Below the pieces are notes generated by a model. That model saw nothing but the letters and a program-made list of their open reading frames with translations. It searched no databases and had not been told where the DNA came from. A DNA stretch of 64,000 bases from the NCBI RefSeq assembly GCF_032917945.1, contig NZ_CP136624.1:5518001-5582000 (forward strand), given 5' to 3'. Origin of the DNA: Bradyrhizobium sp. sBnM-33. GTDB lineage: Bacteria; Pseudomonadota; Alphaproteobacteria; Rhizobiales; Xanthobacteraceae. Positions 27,331 to 37,825 of this stretch are shown piece by piece. Both the position numbers and the translations under genes were made by a program. Position 1 is the stretch's first letter. The number at the start of each line of letters is the position of its first letter.

Positions 27331-29637
27331 ATGGCCGGCGTGTTTCCTGTTCAGGGATTTGGATTCCTCTCCAACTACAATGGTGCATTCGTCGCCAGTT
27401 CCGCGCAGGCCGCCATGCAGGCGATCGCGGGCACCAATGCAAACTCGATCGAGCTCGCTCCGCGGCTGTTTATGCAAACCAGGACGTCGAGTGACGTCTT
27501 CGCCGATCCGAATAAGACCGAGAGCGACGCCAATATTCTGCAGGCCATCGCAAATGCGCAGGCGCTCGGCCTTTCGGTGACGCTGAAGCCCATGGTCTCG
27601 GCCCTCGATGGCTCGCTTGCATACGTGCTCAATCCGAGCGATCCCGCCGCCTTCTTTGCTTCCTACAAGAACCACATGGTTCGTATGGCTGAAATCGCCG
27701 AACAAGCAGGCGTCAGCATGCTTGTGATCGGCAATGAGCTCGGCAAGCTCTCCGGCCCTGAATACCGAAGCTATTGGGTCGACCTCATCGATTCCGTACG
27801 CGCCGTGTTCCACGGCGAGATCACCTATGCGGCCGCAACCGACGAGGCCATCAATGTCAGCTTTTGGGACAAGGTTGATGTCATCGGAATCAATGCATAT
27901 CCGCCGCTGACGACGAAAACGGACCCGACCGTCGAGGAGATGGTCAATGCATGGAACAACATGTCCACCGACGACTACTGGGCGAAGGTGATGAACCACA
28001 TGTCGCCGGTCGATTTCTTCCATTCCCTTGCCTTGCAGTACGACAAGCAGGTGTTCTTCACCGAAACCGGCTACCGCAGTGTCGACGGAACCAATATCAG
28101 TCCCGGTGGCTGGGCCGAGAGCACGACGCAAGATGTCCAGGAGCAATACGATGCCTTCAACGCCTTCTTTCAGGTGTGGGGATCGGAAGGCGGAAGCTGG
28201 TTCAGGGGCGCGTCGATCTGGAACTGGGATACGAACAACAAGTATTCGCCGATCGGCTATTCGCCCGAAGGCAAGCCTGCGCAGGGGCTGATTACTGAAT
28301 GGTACGGAGGTCAGCACCAGCCGCCCGGCCAGACCCTGACGGGTTCTCCCTCCGCCGATTTGATGGATGTCGGCGGCGGCAATGACGTGCTGTCGGGCGA
28401 GGTCGGCAATGACACGATCAAGGCAGACGGGGGTGACGACACCATTACCGGCGGCCCCGATACAATTCCGAAACTCACGCAGACATCAGTCACGGTGACG
28501 GGCTACAGCTCCGTCGTCGACGGCGTCGGCGCCAAAATGCAGCTCCTGATCAACGGGCAGCAGATCGGCAGCACGGTCGAATTCCATGGCGCGACCGATC
28601 CATCGGGTTTCCAGACTTTCACATTCACATTCGCGAACCCGGCAACCGTCTCCAGCCTCGATCTCGCCTTCATCAACGATATCGCCAACGCCAATGGCGA
28701 CCGCAACCTTTATGTCAAGGACATCACCGTCAACGGCGAGCATCTTGCCGTGTCGGAAGGCGTCAATCCGAGTTCGCCGGGAACGTGGAATCTCTACCAG
28801 AACAAGTCCATCCACTATGACATGACTGCTCGCCAGGACCTGTTCTTCGGGTCATCGACGGACAATGACAGCCTTGATGGAGGAATAGGCAAGGACGTGA
28901 TCAATGGCGGCGCCGGGACGGACATGATCCAGGGCGGCGCGGGCAACGATACCCTCAATGGTGGTCCCGGCGCGGATGTGATCCGCGGTGGGGCGGACGA
29001 CGACACGATCAACAGCGGCGCCGGCATCACCACGGCCACCGATCAGCTCTACGGCGACGACGGCAACGACATCGTCAAGGCCAGCACCGGTGACACCGGC
29101 GCCCTGCTCGACGGCGGCAGCGGCAAGGACCAGCTCTATGGCGGCTGGGTCGCGAACGTCATGAACGGCGGTGACGGCAATGATTATCTCTCCGGCGGCG
29201 GCGGACTCGATACGATGCACGGCAACGCCGGCGACGACCAGCTGAAAGGCGGCCCGGCGGCAACCCAAATGTTCGGAGACGACGGCAACGATAGTTTGCA
29301 GGGCGGCACCGGCAACGAGTTCCTCTATGGCGGTGGCGGCAACGATCGGCCGACCGGTAACGCAGGGAACGATTATCTGGCCGGCGGCACCGGCAACGAC
29401 ACATTCGTGTTCGCCCCCGGCTTCGGCAAGGACACCGTTGCCGACTTCCAGAACACCGAAGGCGTGCAGGACATCATTCAGTTCGCCAAGACCGTGTTTG
29501 CCGACTTTAGCGCGCTGCAATCCCACATGGCCGAGGTTGGCACCAGTGTCGTGATCACGGTCGACGCCAATACTACGATCGAGATTCAGAACAGGACGAT
29601 GAGCCAGCTCCACGCCAGCGATTTTCTGTTCGTCTGA
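27331..29637 (+). CDS. Secreted RTX protein with a GH113-like glycosidase domain and an inserted carbohydrate-binding module
   Basis: This 768-aa extracellular protein lacks a Sec signal. Residues 1-310 form a TIM-barrel-like domain with two likely catalytic glutamates, in LVIGNELGKL (E136) and VFFTETGYRS (E246), the layout of GH113 beta-mannanases. Calcium-binding GGxGxD repeats begin near residue 345. A beta-sandwich resembling Ca-dependent CBM60/CBM36 modules (around SSVVDGVGAKMQLLINGQQI to DRNLYVKDITVNG) interrupts them, and repeats resume at 510-690. The C-terminus, with FGKDTVADFQ, is a serralysin-type type I secretion signal. AAGGAG precedes the ATG. No transporter genes lie alongside, but the tolC-type gene is at 34.5 kb. 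Confidence 0.85.
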   Translation: MAGVFPVQGFGFLSNYNGAFVASSAQAAMQAIAGTNANSIELAPRLFMQTRTSSDVFADPNKTESDANILQAIANAQALGLSVTLKPMVSALDGSLAYVLNPSDPAAFFASYKNHMVRMAEIAEQAGVSMLVIGNELGKLSGPEYRSYWVDLIDSVRAVFHGEITYAAATDEAINVSFWDKVDVIGINAYPPLTTKTDPTVEEMVNAWNNMSTDDYWAKVMNHMSPVDFFHSLALQYDKQVFFTETGYRSVDGTNISPGGWAESTTQDVQEQYDAFNAFFQVWGSEGGSWFRGASIWNWDTNNKYSPIGYSPEGKPAQGLITEWYGGQHQPPGQTLTGSPSADLMDVGGGNDVLSGEVGNDTIKADGGDDTITGGPDTIPKLTQTSVTVTGYSSVVDGVGAKMQLLINGQQIGSTVEFHGATDPSGFQTFTFTFANPATVSSLDLAFINDIANANGDRNLYVKDITVNGEHLAVSEGVNPSSPGTWNLYQNKSIHYDMTARQDLFFGSSTDNDSLDGGIGKDVINGGAGTDMIQGGAGNDTLNGGPGADVIRGGADDDTINSGAGITTATDQLYGDDGNDIVKASTGDTGALLDGGSGKDQLYGGWVANVMNGGDGNDYLSGGGGLDTMHGNAGDDQLKGGPAATQMFGDDGNDSLQGGTGNEFLYGGGGNDRPTGNAGNDYLAGGTGNDTFVFAPGFGKDTVADFQNTEGVQDIIQFAKTVFADFSALQSHMAEVGTSVVITVDANTTIEIQNRTMSQLHASDFLFV

Positions 29638-29735
29638 TGCACGACTCCCAGGCAAGCGCTTGATTCTGACAGCCATCGCGCGACTAGAGCATGATGAAAT
29701 AGGATTTGATTGCGACCACGACGAAGGTGCGCTCC

Positions 29736-29849
29736 CTCTCCCGCTTGCGGGGGAGGGCTGGGGTGGGGGTGTCGCCGCGGGCGACACTGCCCGAGTGGAG
29801 AGAGCCCCCACCCGGCGCTTCGCGCCGACCTCCCCCGCAAGCGGGAGAG
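29736..29849. repeat. Long perfect inverted repeat, rhizobial palindromic element
   Basis: A perfect 21-bp inverted repeat has its arms at 29736-29756 and 29829-29849 (beginning CTCTCCCGCTTGCGG). Between them are further pairings such as GGGTGGGGGT with a CCCCCACCC run. The element lies about 100 bp after the RTX gene and before the convergent VOC gene. It may act as a bidirectional terminator. Confidence 0.75.
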
Positions 29850-29897
29850 GTGAAGCGCGTCTGCGGCCAAATCGATCTTATCAAGAATCATCATGCG

Positions 29898-30284
29898 CTA
29901 CTCCGCGCGATGGCACACCCCCTCGACCTTGTTGCCATCAGGGTCGCGCAGAAATGCGCCGTAATAGGCGGCGTGGTAGTGACGCAAGCCGGGTGGCCCA
30001 TCATCGGTGCCGCCGGCGGCAATGCCGGCGCGCCAGAACGCGTCGACCTCGCTGCGCGATTTCGCCTTGAAGCACCAGTGCCGACCGGAGGCTTCGTCCG
30101 GCTCCGCGCCCCGGTAGATCGCGAGGTAGACGCGATCCGGATGTTCGGCGTCAGCCCGTTCGCCATAGCCGAGCCAGCGGTCGCTGCGGCCGACCTTGAT
30201 GACGTCGAGCGCCGCCATGATCGCGTCGTAGAAGCGTTCGGCGGCGGCGAAATCGGAAACCGTGATGGAGACGTGGTCCAGCAT
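29898..30284 (-). CDS. VOC (glyoxalase/bleomycin-resistance) family protein
   Basis: This protein of 128 aa has a vicinal-oxygen-chelate fold: it begins MLDHVSITVSDFAAAERFYD and ends with AFLRDPDGNKVEGVCH, where the aspartate/glutamate region usually binds metal. Its substrate is unknown. The ATG at 30284 gives the family start; the frame extends upstream only through repeat DNA. Confidence 0.86.
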   Translation of the reverse strand: MLDHVSITVSDFAAAERFYDAIMAALDVIKVGRSDRWLGYGERADAEHPDRVYLAIYRGAEPDEASGRHWCFKAKSRSEVDAFWRAGIAAGGTDDGPPGLRHYHAAYYGAFLRDPDGNKVEGVCHRAE

Positions 30285-30318
30285 CGATCGATCCTCGATA
30301 GTGACGGAGAAACCTCCG

Positions 30319-30405
30319 CCGTCATTGCGAGCGAAGCGAAGCAATCCATATCGCCGCATAACGGATAGATGGATTGCTTCGTCGCTTTGCTTCTCACAAT
30401 GACGG
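30319..30405. repeat. Paired inverted REP units
   Basis: A REP unit beginning CGTCATTGCGAGCGAAGCG is followed, about 20 bp later, by its inverted partner ending CACAATGACG. Together they form a BIME-like palindrome between the VOC gene and valS. The shared core ATTGCTTCG matches the single unit at 26926. Confidence 0.7.
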
Positions 30406-30424
30406 GGATGGGTCAGCGCCTCGC

Positions 30425-33289
30425 TTACGACGCCTTCTTCAACCGCTCCAGCGCTTCCTGCAGTTTTGCCTTGCGCGCCACCGCCGCCTCGCGCTTTTCC
30501 TTTTCCTCTTCGACGATCTCTTCGGGCGCGTTGGCCACAAATTTCTCGTTGCCGAGCTTGGCGTCGACGCGCTTGATGTCGGCGTCGGCCTTGACGATTT
30601 CCTTGTCCAGCCGGGCCTTTTCGGCCGACAGATCGATCACGCCCTTGAGCGGCAGCGCCACGACCTCGCCGCGCACGAGCAATTGCACCGCGCCTTCCGG
30701 CGCGGCATCGGCCAGGGACACGTCTGATAGCCGCGCCATGCGCCTGACAACGTCGTTCCAGCGCTGCGCGCGATCCTTCGTCTCGGCCGACGCGCCCACG
30801 ATCACCAGCGGCGTCAGTGTCGACGGCTGGATATTCATTTCGGCCCTCACCGAACGAATCGCGGAGACGAGGTCGACCAGCCAGCCAATCTCCGCTTCGG
30901 CCTCGGGATCGCTGAATTCCTCCGTCTCCGGCACAAGCAGCGCCGGTGGAATCGGCGGTGCATCCGGAAATGCCATCGACGTCGCGAGTTGCTCAGCCGT
31001 AAGCGCGCCGGCCTTGCGCGGCCATGGCGTCAGCACGAGCAGTTGTTGACGCCGGGCTGTCAACGCCCACAATTCCTCGGTGATGAAGGGCATGAAGGGA
31101 TGCAAGAGTTTCAGGATCTCGTCCCTCACCCACGCGATCATGGCGCGGGTCTCGGCCTTTGCAGGTCCGTCCTCGCCCATCAGCAGCGGCTTCGTCAGCT
31201 CGACATACCAGTCGCAGAACACGTTCCAGACGAAACGGTAAATCGCCCCAGCCGCGTCGTTGAACCGGTAGGCCTCGATCGCCTCGGTGACCTCGCGAGT
31301 CGCAAGCGCGGTCTCGTGCATGATCCAGCGGTTCAGCGTTTCCTTCACCTTCGTCGGCTCGAAGCCTTCCGTCAGCGCGGCTCCGTTCATCTCGGCGAAG
31401 CGAGAGGCATTCCAGAGCTTGGTCGCGAAGCTGCGATAGCCGTCGACCCGGCTCTCGGCGAGCTTGATGTCGCGGCCCTGCGCGGCCATGGCCGACAACG
31501 TGAAGCGCAACGCGTCGGCGCCGAATTTATCGACGAGATGGAGGGGATCGATCACGTTGCCTTTCGACTTCGACATTTTGGCGCCCTTCTCGTCCCGGAC
31601 GAGCGCGTGGATGTAGATCGTCGAGAAAGGCACTTCTTTCATGAAGTGGAGGCCGAACATCATCATCCGCGCAACCCAGAAGAAGATGATGTCGAAACCG
31701 GTGACCAGCGTGTTGGTGGGATAGTAGCGCTTCACTTCCGGCGTGTCGTCGGGCCAGCCGAGCGTCGAGAACGGCCAGAGCCCGGATGAGAACCAGGTGT
31801 CGAGCACATCCTCGTCACGCGTGATGAAACCCTCGCGCTTGGCGGGGTCCTGCGCCATCTCGCGCCCCTGCTCGGGCGTAATGACTTCCTGCTCGACGTA
31901 ATAGCCGAGCGCGTTGCCGACGGCTTCCTCTTCCGTCTCGGCGACGAACACCTTGCCGTCAGGCCCGTACCACGCCGGGATCTGGTGGCCCCACCAGAGC
32001 TGGCGCGAGATGCACCAGGGCTGTATATTTTCCATCCATTCGAAATAGGTCTTTTCCCAGTTCTTCGGCACGAAGCTGGTAGCGCCCGAGCGCACGGCCG
32101 CGATCGCCGGCTGCGCCATCGTCTTGGCGTCAACATACCACTGGTCGGTCAGATAGGGCTCGATGATGACGCCGGAGCGGTCGCCATGCGGCACCATGTG
32201 CGTGTTGGGCTCGATCTTCTCCACGAAGCCGAAATCTTCCAGCCGCGCCACGATCTTCTTGCGCGCAGCGAAGCGCTCGACATTGTGCAACTCTTCCGCG
32301 AGCATCAGCGCGCCTTCCGGCAATCCGCGCAGATAATCCTCGTTGTCGACGAGCGCCATGCAGCCCTCGCGATCGAACACGTTGATCTGCGGCAGGCCGT
32401 GACGCTTGCCGACCTCGAAGTCGTTGAAATCGTGCGCCGGCGTGATCTTGACCGCGCCCGACCCCTTTTCGGGATCGGCGTAGTCGTCGCCGATGATCGG
32501 GATGCGGCGGCCGACCAGCGGCAGGATCACGTGCTGCCCGATCAGGTGCCCGATCCGCTCGTTCTCCGGATGAATCGCGACAGCGGTGTCGCCGAGCATC
32601 GTCTCGGGCCGTGTGGTCGCGACCGCGATGAAGCTCGTGGGATCGTCGGGGCTAAATGTCTTGCCCGCGATCGGATAGCGCAGGTACCAGAGACTGCCCT
32701 TGACCTCGACCTGCTGCACTTCGAGATCAGAGATCGCAGTGAGCAGCTTCGGATCCCAGTTCACCAGCCGTTTGTCTTTATAGATCAGGCCGTCGCGATA
32801 CAGCTCGACGAACACTTTCACGACCGCGCGCGACAGCCCCTCGTCCATCGTAAAACGTTCGCGCGACCAGTCGCAGGAGGCGCCGAGGCGCTTCAACTGA
32901 TTGACGATGGTGTCGCCGCTCTCCGCCTTCCACTGCCAGACGCGCTCGAGGAATTTGGCGCGGCCGAGGTCGCGGCGGCCGGGCTCCTGCCGTTCCATCA
33001 ATTGCCGCTCGACCACCATCTGGGTCGCGATGCCGGCATGGTCGGTGCCGGGCTGCCACAGCACGTCGCGGCCGCGCATGCGCTCGAAGCGGCAGAGAAT
33101 GTCCTGCAGCGTGTTGTTCAGCGCGTGGCCCATATGCAGCGAGCCCGTCACGTTGGGCGGCGGGATCACGATCGTGAATGGCGCGGCATCTTTCCGTTCC
33201 GGGCGGCCGGCCTTGAACGCGCCGCTTTCCTCCCAGATCCGTGACATACGGCTTTCGATATCGGCGGGCTGGTAGTTTTTTTCGATCAT
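30425..33289 (-). CDS. valS: Valyl-tRNA synthetase
   Basis: This class I aminoacyl-tRNA synthetase of 954 aa charges tRNA-Val. The HIGH motif is in [20 protein letters not shown], the editing (CP1) domain occupies the middle with [19 protein letters not shown], and the KMSKS loop is [15 protein letters not shown]. The C-terminal arm is a coiled coil rich in Lys and Glu. Length and order match the family. It is a single gene with divergent upstream space. Confidence 0.98.
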   Translation of the reverse strand: MIEKNYQPADIESRMSRIWEESGAFKAGRPERKDAAPFTIVIPPPNVTGSLHMGHALNNTLQDILCRFERMRGRDVLWQPGTDHAGIATQMVVERQLMERQEPGRRDLGRAKFLERVWQWKAESGDTIVNQLKRLGASCDWSRERFTMDEGLSRAVVKVFVELYRDGLIYKDKRLVNWDPKLLTAISDLEVQQVEVKGSLWYLRYPIAGKTFSPDDPTSFIAVATTRPETMLGDTAVAIHPENERIGHLIGQHVILPLVGRRIPIIGDDYADPEKGSGAVKITPAHDFNDFEVGKRHGLPQINVFDREGCMALVDNEDYLRGLPEGALMLAEELHNVERFAARKKIVARLEDFGFVEKIEPNTHMVPHGDRSGVIIEPYLTDQWYVDAKTMAQPAIAAVRSGATSFVPKNWEKTYFEWMENIQPWCISRQLWWGHQIPAWYGPDGKVFVAETEEEAVGNALGYYVEQEVITPEQGREMAQDPAKREGFITRDEDVLDTWFSSGLWPFSTLGWPDDTPEVKRYYPTNTLVTGFDIIFFWVARMMMFGLHFMKEVPFSTIYIHALVRDEKGAKMSKSKGNVIDPLHLVDKFGADALRFTLSAMAAQGRDIKLAESRVDGYRSFATKLWNASRFAEMNGAALTEGFEPTKVKETLNRWIMHETALATREVTEAIEAYRFNDAAGAIYRFVWNVFCDWYVELTKPLLMGEDGPAKAETRAMIAWVRDEILKLLHPFMPFITEELWALTARRQQLLVLTPWPRKAGALTAEQLATSMAFPDAPPIPPALLVPETEEFSDPEAEAEIGWLVDLVSAIRSVRAEMNIQPSTLTPLVIVGASAETKDRAQRWNDVVRRMARLSDVSLADAAPEGAVQLLVRGEVVALPLKGVIDLSAEKARLDKEIVKADADIKRVDAKLGNEKFVANAPEEIVEEEKEKREAAVARKAKLQEALERLKKAS

Positions 33290-33538
33290 GGCACTGCAAT
33301 TGGGATGTCGGGGGCGTTCTCGAGCAAGCCGTCGCCGGTCTGCTTAGAGAATACGCATCAAATCAACGTGGTAGCGCCCGGTTCTGATGTGATCGGCGCC
33401 GGGCCGGCCCCTAGAAAGCCGCCACAGCGCCTCAAGTCAACCTGACAACTCAGTCCGGGGCGGCGGGAGGCCCGCGATAACGCCGGTTTGAATGTCCGAA
33501 TGGGGATCTCGATCAGCGTCCGCCCGAACCGCCCGGAG

Positions 33539-34234
33539 CTAGCGTCCGCGCGAAACCCGCTCGATTTCGGCCTTGACGATCCGCTCCACCAATCCCGGCA
33601 GATTGTCATCGAGCCAGGATTTCAGCATCGGCCGCAGCATTTCCTTGACCAGATCTTCCAGCGTCCGCGCGTTATTGCTCAGCACGGTATTGGCCAGCGA
33701 ATTGAAGGCGGATTCGACCGCGGAGACGGTCGAGCGCGACAAGATCGGCTGCTGCGGTGCTTCGAACGACGGCGGCTCGTGGGCTGGCTGCCGACCACTT
33801 TTGGACTCGCTGAACTCGATGTCGTCCTCCGGCTCGATCTTGTTGAAGGAGGCTTTCGGTGGCGCCGGATCCGGCACCGCCATCTCGTCGGTAAGTTCGA
33901 ACACGTCGGCTTCCGGCTGCGCAGGCCTGATTTCCGCCTCGGGCGTTGCTGCGTCCAGGCTCGCCAGCATCGCGTCGATGTCGTCCTGACTGTTGCTAAT
34001 GGCCGGTTCAGGCGCGGGTGCAGGCGGCGGCGGGGCCGGCGCGGGCTTCGGAGCAGCCGGCTTGGGGGCAATGGCCGACGGCGGAATATCCTTCATCACC
34101 GGTTTTGGTGGCGGCGCCGCGGCGGCCTCCGGCTTGGCAGCGGCAGGCTTTGCCTCGTCGTCGGCAATGATGCGACGGATCGACGCCAGAATCTCCTCCA
34201 TCGAGGGCTCTTGGACCTTTGCAGGTTGCGTCAT
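33539..34234 (-). CDS. DUF2497/PopZ-like polar organizing protein
   Basis: This 231-aa protein has the PopZ layout: a short N-terminal helix (PSMEEILASIRRIIADDE), a long Pro/Ala-rich linker, and a conserved C-terminal helical oligomerisation region (TLEDLVKEMLRPMLKSWLDD then VKAEIERV). In Caulobacter, PopZ forms a polar condensate that anchors the chromosome. The ATG at 34234 is preferred to a GTG four codons upstream. valS lies downstream, the order usual in Bradyrhizobium as far as I recall. Confidence 0.87.
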   Translation of the reverse strand: MTQPAKVQEPSMEEILASIRRIIADDEAKPAAAKPEAAAAPPPKPVMKDIPPSAIAPKPAAPKPAPAPPPPAPAPEPAISNSQDDIDAMLASLDAATPEAEIRPAQPEADVFELTDEMAVPDPAPPKASFNKIEPEDDIEFSESKSGRQPAHEPPSFEAPQQPILSRSTVSAVESAFNSLANTVLSNNARTLEDLVKEMLRPMLKSWLDDNLPGLVERIVKAEIERVSRGR

Positions 34235-34551
34235 CTCCGACTCCACATCGAAACCATTTTACACCAAAGCCAAGAGGGAATTGCCGGTTCCGGATATGCA
34301 GGCCGGGATTTTCACCGCACAAGCCTGACTTGTCCCCAGATCAAGCCCGCCCGCGACATCGCGCGGGAGGTCTGCTCCCCTCAAAACACAACCCGACGCG
34401 CGTCCGTGAGATGCAAAGACGCAGGCCGCGAATCGCTCAGCTCGCCCCGGAAACGGTACGTCATGGCCACAAATGATTGCAAGCAAAGCGCCCGGCGCTT
34501 CAGGCGCCGGGCGACGATTTCATCTCGCCTGTGCGGGAATCTACTCGGGTG

Positions 34552-35976
34552 TCAGCGGCCGTCGGGTGTGCGAACGCCAGCCCAGCTATCGCGCACCTGA
34601 TGATAGTGAACGCTCGGGTCGTAGATCGTGGTGGGCAGGTTGAGCACCTGCGGCGTCAGCCGTCCAATCTTGTCCAGCACCGAATATGACGCCACCACGC
34701 GATCATGCTGGGCAGTGACCAGCGCAACGCGCGCATTGACCAGCGCCTGCTGCGCGTTCAGCACGTCGAGCGTCGTGCGCTGTCCGGCCTTGGCTTCCTC
34801 GCGCACGCCGTTGAGCGCGATCTCAGACGCCTGCACCTGCGCCTGGGCGGAAGCGACCTGCGCTTTACCGGCGACGAGCTGCCCCCATGCCGTAACGACG
34901 TTGGCGCGGGTCTGGTCCCGGGTCTGATCGAGCACGAGACGTTGTTGCGCCGCCGTTTCCTTGGACTGGCGGATCAGCGAATATTCAGTGCCGCCCTGAT
35001 AAATGGGCACCGTGAGCTGCGTGGTCACGGATGCGCCGAACGAGCGGTACTGGATCAGGCTCTGCTCATAGGCCTGCTGGACCGAGCCCTGAATCGTGAG
35101 CGTCGGCAGCAGCGCGCCTTCGGCGACCTTGACCTGGAGGTAGCTGACGTCGATGCCGAACATCGCCGCGGTGACATTCGGGTTTTGTATCAGTCCGAGC
35201 TCGACGGCGGCCGGCAGCGTCGACGGCAGGAAGCGGTCGACCGGCGAGCCCGGCGCCAGCGCTTGCGGTTCGTTGCCGATGATGCGGCGGAAGTTCGAGC
35301 GCGTTGTCGTCAGATTGGCTTCCGCGGTCAGGAGCTGCGTCCTGCCGGCGGCGAGTTGCGCTTCCGATTGCGCAACGTCGGTGCGCGTGACTTCGCCGAC
35401 ATTGAAGCGGTCGCGCGTCTGTTTCAGCGTCTGCTCCAGCACGCGAACGTTACTCTTCTGCACCTCGACGATCGCCGAATCGCGCAGATAGTCCATGTAG
35501 ATGGTCGCGGCACTGAGCAAGACGGTCGACTCAAGTGCCCGCAGGGCCTCGCGCGCGCCGGAAACCTGGCCCTCCGCCGCCCTGGTCCTGTTCGCGGTCT
35601 GCTGACCGTTGAACAGCGTCTGCGTGATGGTCCCACCGATGCTCCGCGGCGCATTGGCTCCGGTAATAGGGGTTCTCACGAGATTGGTAGGGGTGCCGCC
35701 CTGCGTGCTCAGCGCGTCTATATACTGGACGCCCGCGCTTGCGGTGACCGAAACCCGGGGACGATAGCCCGACAGCGCCTGCGGCACGTTCTCGTCGGTG
35801 ATGCGCACCTGCGCGCGCTGCGCGTTGAGTTGCGGATTATTCTGATAGGCGCGCACCAAGGCCGCCTCAATCGTGTCGGCCAGGACGGGCATCGGGCCCA
35901 AGCACACAAATAGAAAGGCCGAAGCCGCAGCCCCGGTAAATGCCTTCACCCCACGCATCCCAAGCAATCCAATCAT
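34552..35976 (-). CDS. tolC: TolC-family outer-membrane efflux/secretion channel
   Basis: This is an outer-membrane channel protein of about 474 aa with a Sec signal peptide (cleavage near PMPVLADT). The two structural repeats show ALVRAYQNNPQLNAQRAQVR at the start and VRTDVAQSEAQLAAGRTQLL-like coiled-coil helices, with a later TTLDVLNAQQALVNARVALV, typical of TolC. It would serve type I secretion and drug efflux, and could export the RTX glycosidase at 27-29 kb. I use the ATG at 35976. Confidence 0.92.
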   Translation of the reverse strand: MIGLLGMRGVKAFTGAAASAFLFVCLGPMPVLADTIEAALVRAYQNNPQLNAQRAQVRITDENVPQALSGYRPRVSVTASAGVQYIDALSTQGGTPTNLVRTPITGANAPRSIGGTITQTLFNGQQTANRTRAAEGQVSGAREALRALESTVLLSAATIYMDYLRDSAIVEVQKSNVRVLEQTLKQTRDRFNVGEVTRTDVAQSEAQLAAGRTQLLTAEANLTTTRSNFRRIIGNEPQALAPGSPVDRFLPSTLPAAVELGLIQNPNVTAAMFGIDVSYLQVKVAEGALLPTLTIQGSVQQAYEQSLIQYRSFGASVTTQLTVPIYQGGTEYSLIRQSKETAAQQRLVLDQTRDQTRANVVTAWGQLVAGKAQVASAQAQVQASEIALNGVREEAKAGQRTTLDVLNAQQALVNARVALVTAQHDRVVASYSVLDKIGRLTPQVLNLPTTIYDPSVHYHQVRDSWAGVRTPDGR

Positions 35977-36206
35977 TTTGGTCCGCCCGGCCAATGATCA
36001 TGATCACACATGATTATTAACCGAACGTCGCTTCACTCGAAGTGAGTCCCGGCTCACCTTATTCCGCACGTAGGTCGGACGGAACACCCCAGCAAGCAAA
36101 CCCCGTCGAAACTCTTCACGTGGGGCAATCGGGCCACACTTCTGATTTCGAAGAGGATTTAGCTGGCCACGGCGGGCGATTATTGGGCCCGGAAACGGCT
36201 GAAAGG

Positions 36207-36872
36207 CTAGAAAACGAAGGCCGGAACAAGTTCCATGCCGGGCAGCACCGGGGCAACGGCATCGAACAGCGTCCGGTGACCGAAATCGCCGTGCCAACAG
36301 GTCACCATGGTGGCCCGCGCGGGCAGCGACGTCGCAAAAACGCCTACCAATCGGCCACCATTCTGCAATTGCCCGTAGAGCCGTTCCGGCACGATCTCGG
36401 TTGCGCCGTTCAACACGATGACGTCCCAAGCCCCGTTCGCCGGGTCTCCATCGGCCGGCGCCGCGGTCCGAACCGTCACGTTTCCATAGCCATTGGCGGC
36501 CAGAATCGCCTGTGCCCTCGCCGCCAGCGCCGAATCGCTCTCCGTCGCGGTCACTTGGGTAACGAATCGGGCGATCACGGCGGCGGCGTAGCCGGTGGCG
36601 CAGCCGACCACGAGGACGCGGTCGGTCTGCCTGATCTCGGCCGCCTGCAGCATCTTCGCCAGCACCGCCGGCTTGATCAGGAAGCGCTTGGCTGAGCCCC
36701 CTTCGCTGACGTCGAGATCGAGATCCAGATAGGCCAGCGCCTGCTTGTTTTCGGGAACAAAGGCCTCGCGCGGCACCGCCAGCATGGCATCGATAATTCG
36801 GATATCGGTCACGTCGCTCGGACGCACCTGACCATCGACCATTTTCTGGCGCGCGGTCGCAAAACCGGACAT
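36207..36872 (-). CDS. Protein-L-isoaspartate O-methyltransferase-like protein
   Basis: This 221-aa SAM-dependent methyltransferase is of the PCMT family, which repairs isoaspartyl residues. It begins FATARQKMVDGQVRPSDVTD, and the SAM-binding motif I is DRVLVVGCATGYAAAVIARF. The canonical family reads GTGSGY at this point, so GCATGY is a variant typical of the alphaproteobacterial branch. ATG 36872 is preferred over an extension to 36950. The gene precedes the tolC-type gene in the same direction. Confidence 0.87.
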   Translation of the reverse strand: MSGFATARQKMVDGQVRPSDVTDIRIIDAMLAVPREAFVPENKQALAYLDLDLDVSEGGSAKRFLIKPAVLAKMLQAAEIRQTDRVLVVGCATGYAAAVIARFVTQVTATESDSALAARAQAILAANGYGNVTVRTAAPADGDPANGAWDVIVLNGATEIVPERLYGQLQNGGRLVGVFATSLPARATMVTCWHGDFGHRTLFDAVAPVLPGMELVPAFVF

Positions 36873-37015
36873 AGGCGAAGACCCTGAAAGCATGCGGCGT
36901 TGCCGCCGGGGAGCTGAAACCGGGGCCATCTTTGGTACAAGCTCCGGCAAAACGCAACATGCGGGCGCCTGTTGCGAGCCACTGCCGCCGGTCCCGGGTA
37001 AAGCCGCTGCTCTCG

Positions 37016-37231
37016 CTACTCTATCGTGACGGCTAATCGGGCGATCAGCCGCGCCACCTCATCCAGATGTTCGTTATCATCCAGATGTTCGTTATCATCC
37101 AGATGTTCGTTATCGTGTTCTTCAATGGCTTGCGCGAGCCGAAGCAGGCATTCGTCGTCGCTCATGGCGGGAATGTCGCTCGGAACGATCGGAGGCGCCG
37201 CACGTGTCAGTTCGGTCACAATGGGTGGCAT
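37016..37231 (-). CDS. Small acidic protein with three in-frame 6-residue repeats
   Basis: This 71-aa product is of unknown function. It starts MPPIVTELTRAAPPIV, with GGGGAG-like bases upstream, and contains three copies of DNEHLD encoded by perfect 18-bp tandem repeats at about 37061-37116, followed by a hydrophobic C-terminal helix. Repeat number probably varies among strains. It lies between the pcm-like gene and tRNA-Asn. Confidence 0.55.
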   Translation of the reverse strand: MPPIVTELTRAAPPIVPSDIPAMSDDECLLRLAQAIEEHDNEHLDDNEHLDDNEHLDEVARLIARLAVTIE

Positions 37232-37503
37232 CGAATCAGCTCCCCTGAAACCCGGCACCACGGAGGCTCCGGGCCGATTGAGTCGAATTGGCGGCCCGGT
37301 CCAGGGGCCCCCTATAGATGACGCAATTGCCCGCGCCCGGTTCCGTCCGCCGTCTGCCCGGAGGACGAAAGCTGCGACAAATCGTTGTAGTGCGGGGACT
37401 TTCCGGCCCCGCTTCAAGCGAATGCGCAGCCTGTGATTTGGTCCTTTGCAAGCCCGAAAGGCTTTGTTATACGCTGCCCGCTCGCGAACCTTCTTTCGCC
37501 TAT

Positions 37504-37578
37504 TCCTCGGTAGCTCAGCGGTAGAGCATTCGACTGTTAATCGAATGGTCGCTGGTTCGAATCCAGCCCGGGGAGCCA
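37504..37578 (+). tRNA. tRNA-Asn (anticodon GTT)
   Basis: The 75-base gene folds as a complete cloverleaf: acceptor arms TCCTCGG and CCGGGGA, a D-arm with AGCTCAGCGGTAGAGC, an anticodon arm with TTCGA-CTGTTAA-TCGAA (anticodon GTT), and a T-arm with CTGGTTCGAATCCAG. The 3' CCA is encoded. No integration scar is visible next to it. Confidence 0.97.
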
Positions 37579-37825
37579 GCCTACGGCTTTTCTATTTTCC
37601 GACACGACGGGACATTCGCAATCAGCGCGGCAGAGGCCGGCCGAGGTAAGGCGTTGTCTTCGGGTTCGTTACCGCCGAGGACCCCCTTATGGGCGAATAC
37701 GGGCCCTCACGCAACCTGGCGGCCCCGTATTTAATTTTTGGAAATTAATTACACCACACTTGACCGCTTATATAATATCTGAGAGAGTTCCATTTAATAA
37801 ATCGATAAAAATTGGGGTGTCTATT

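Noticed and set aside
31985-33244. A 419-aa plus-strand frame opposite valS
   Set aside because: Antisense shadow; valS is unambiguous.
34705-35913. A 402-aa plus-strand frame opposite the tolC-type gene
   Set aside because: Antisense shadow with a skewed, Arg-rich composition.
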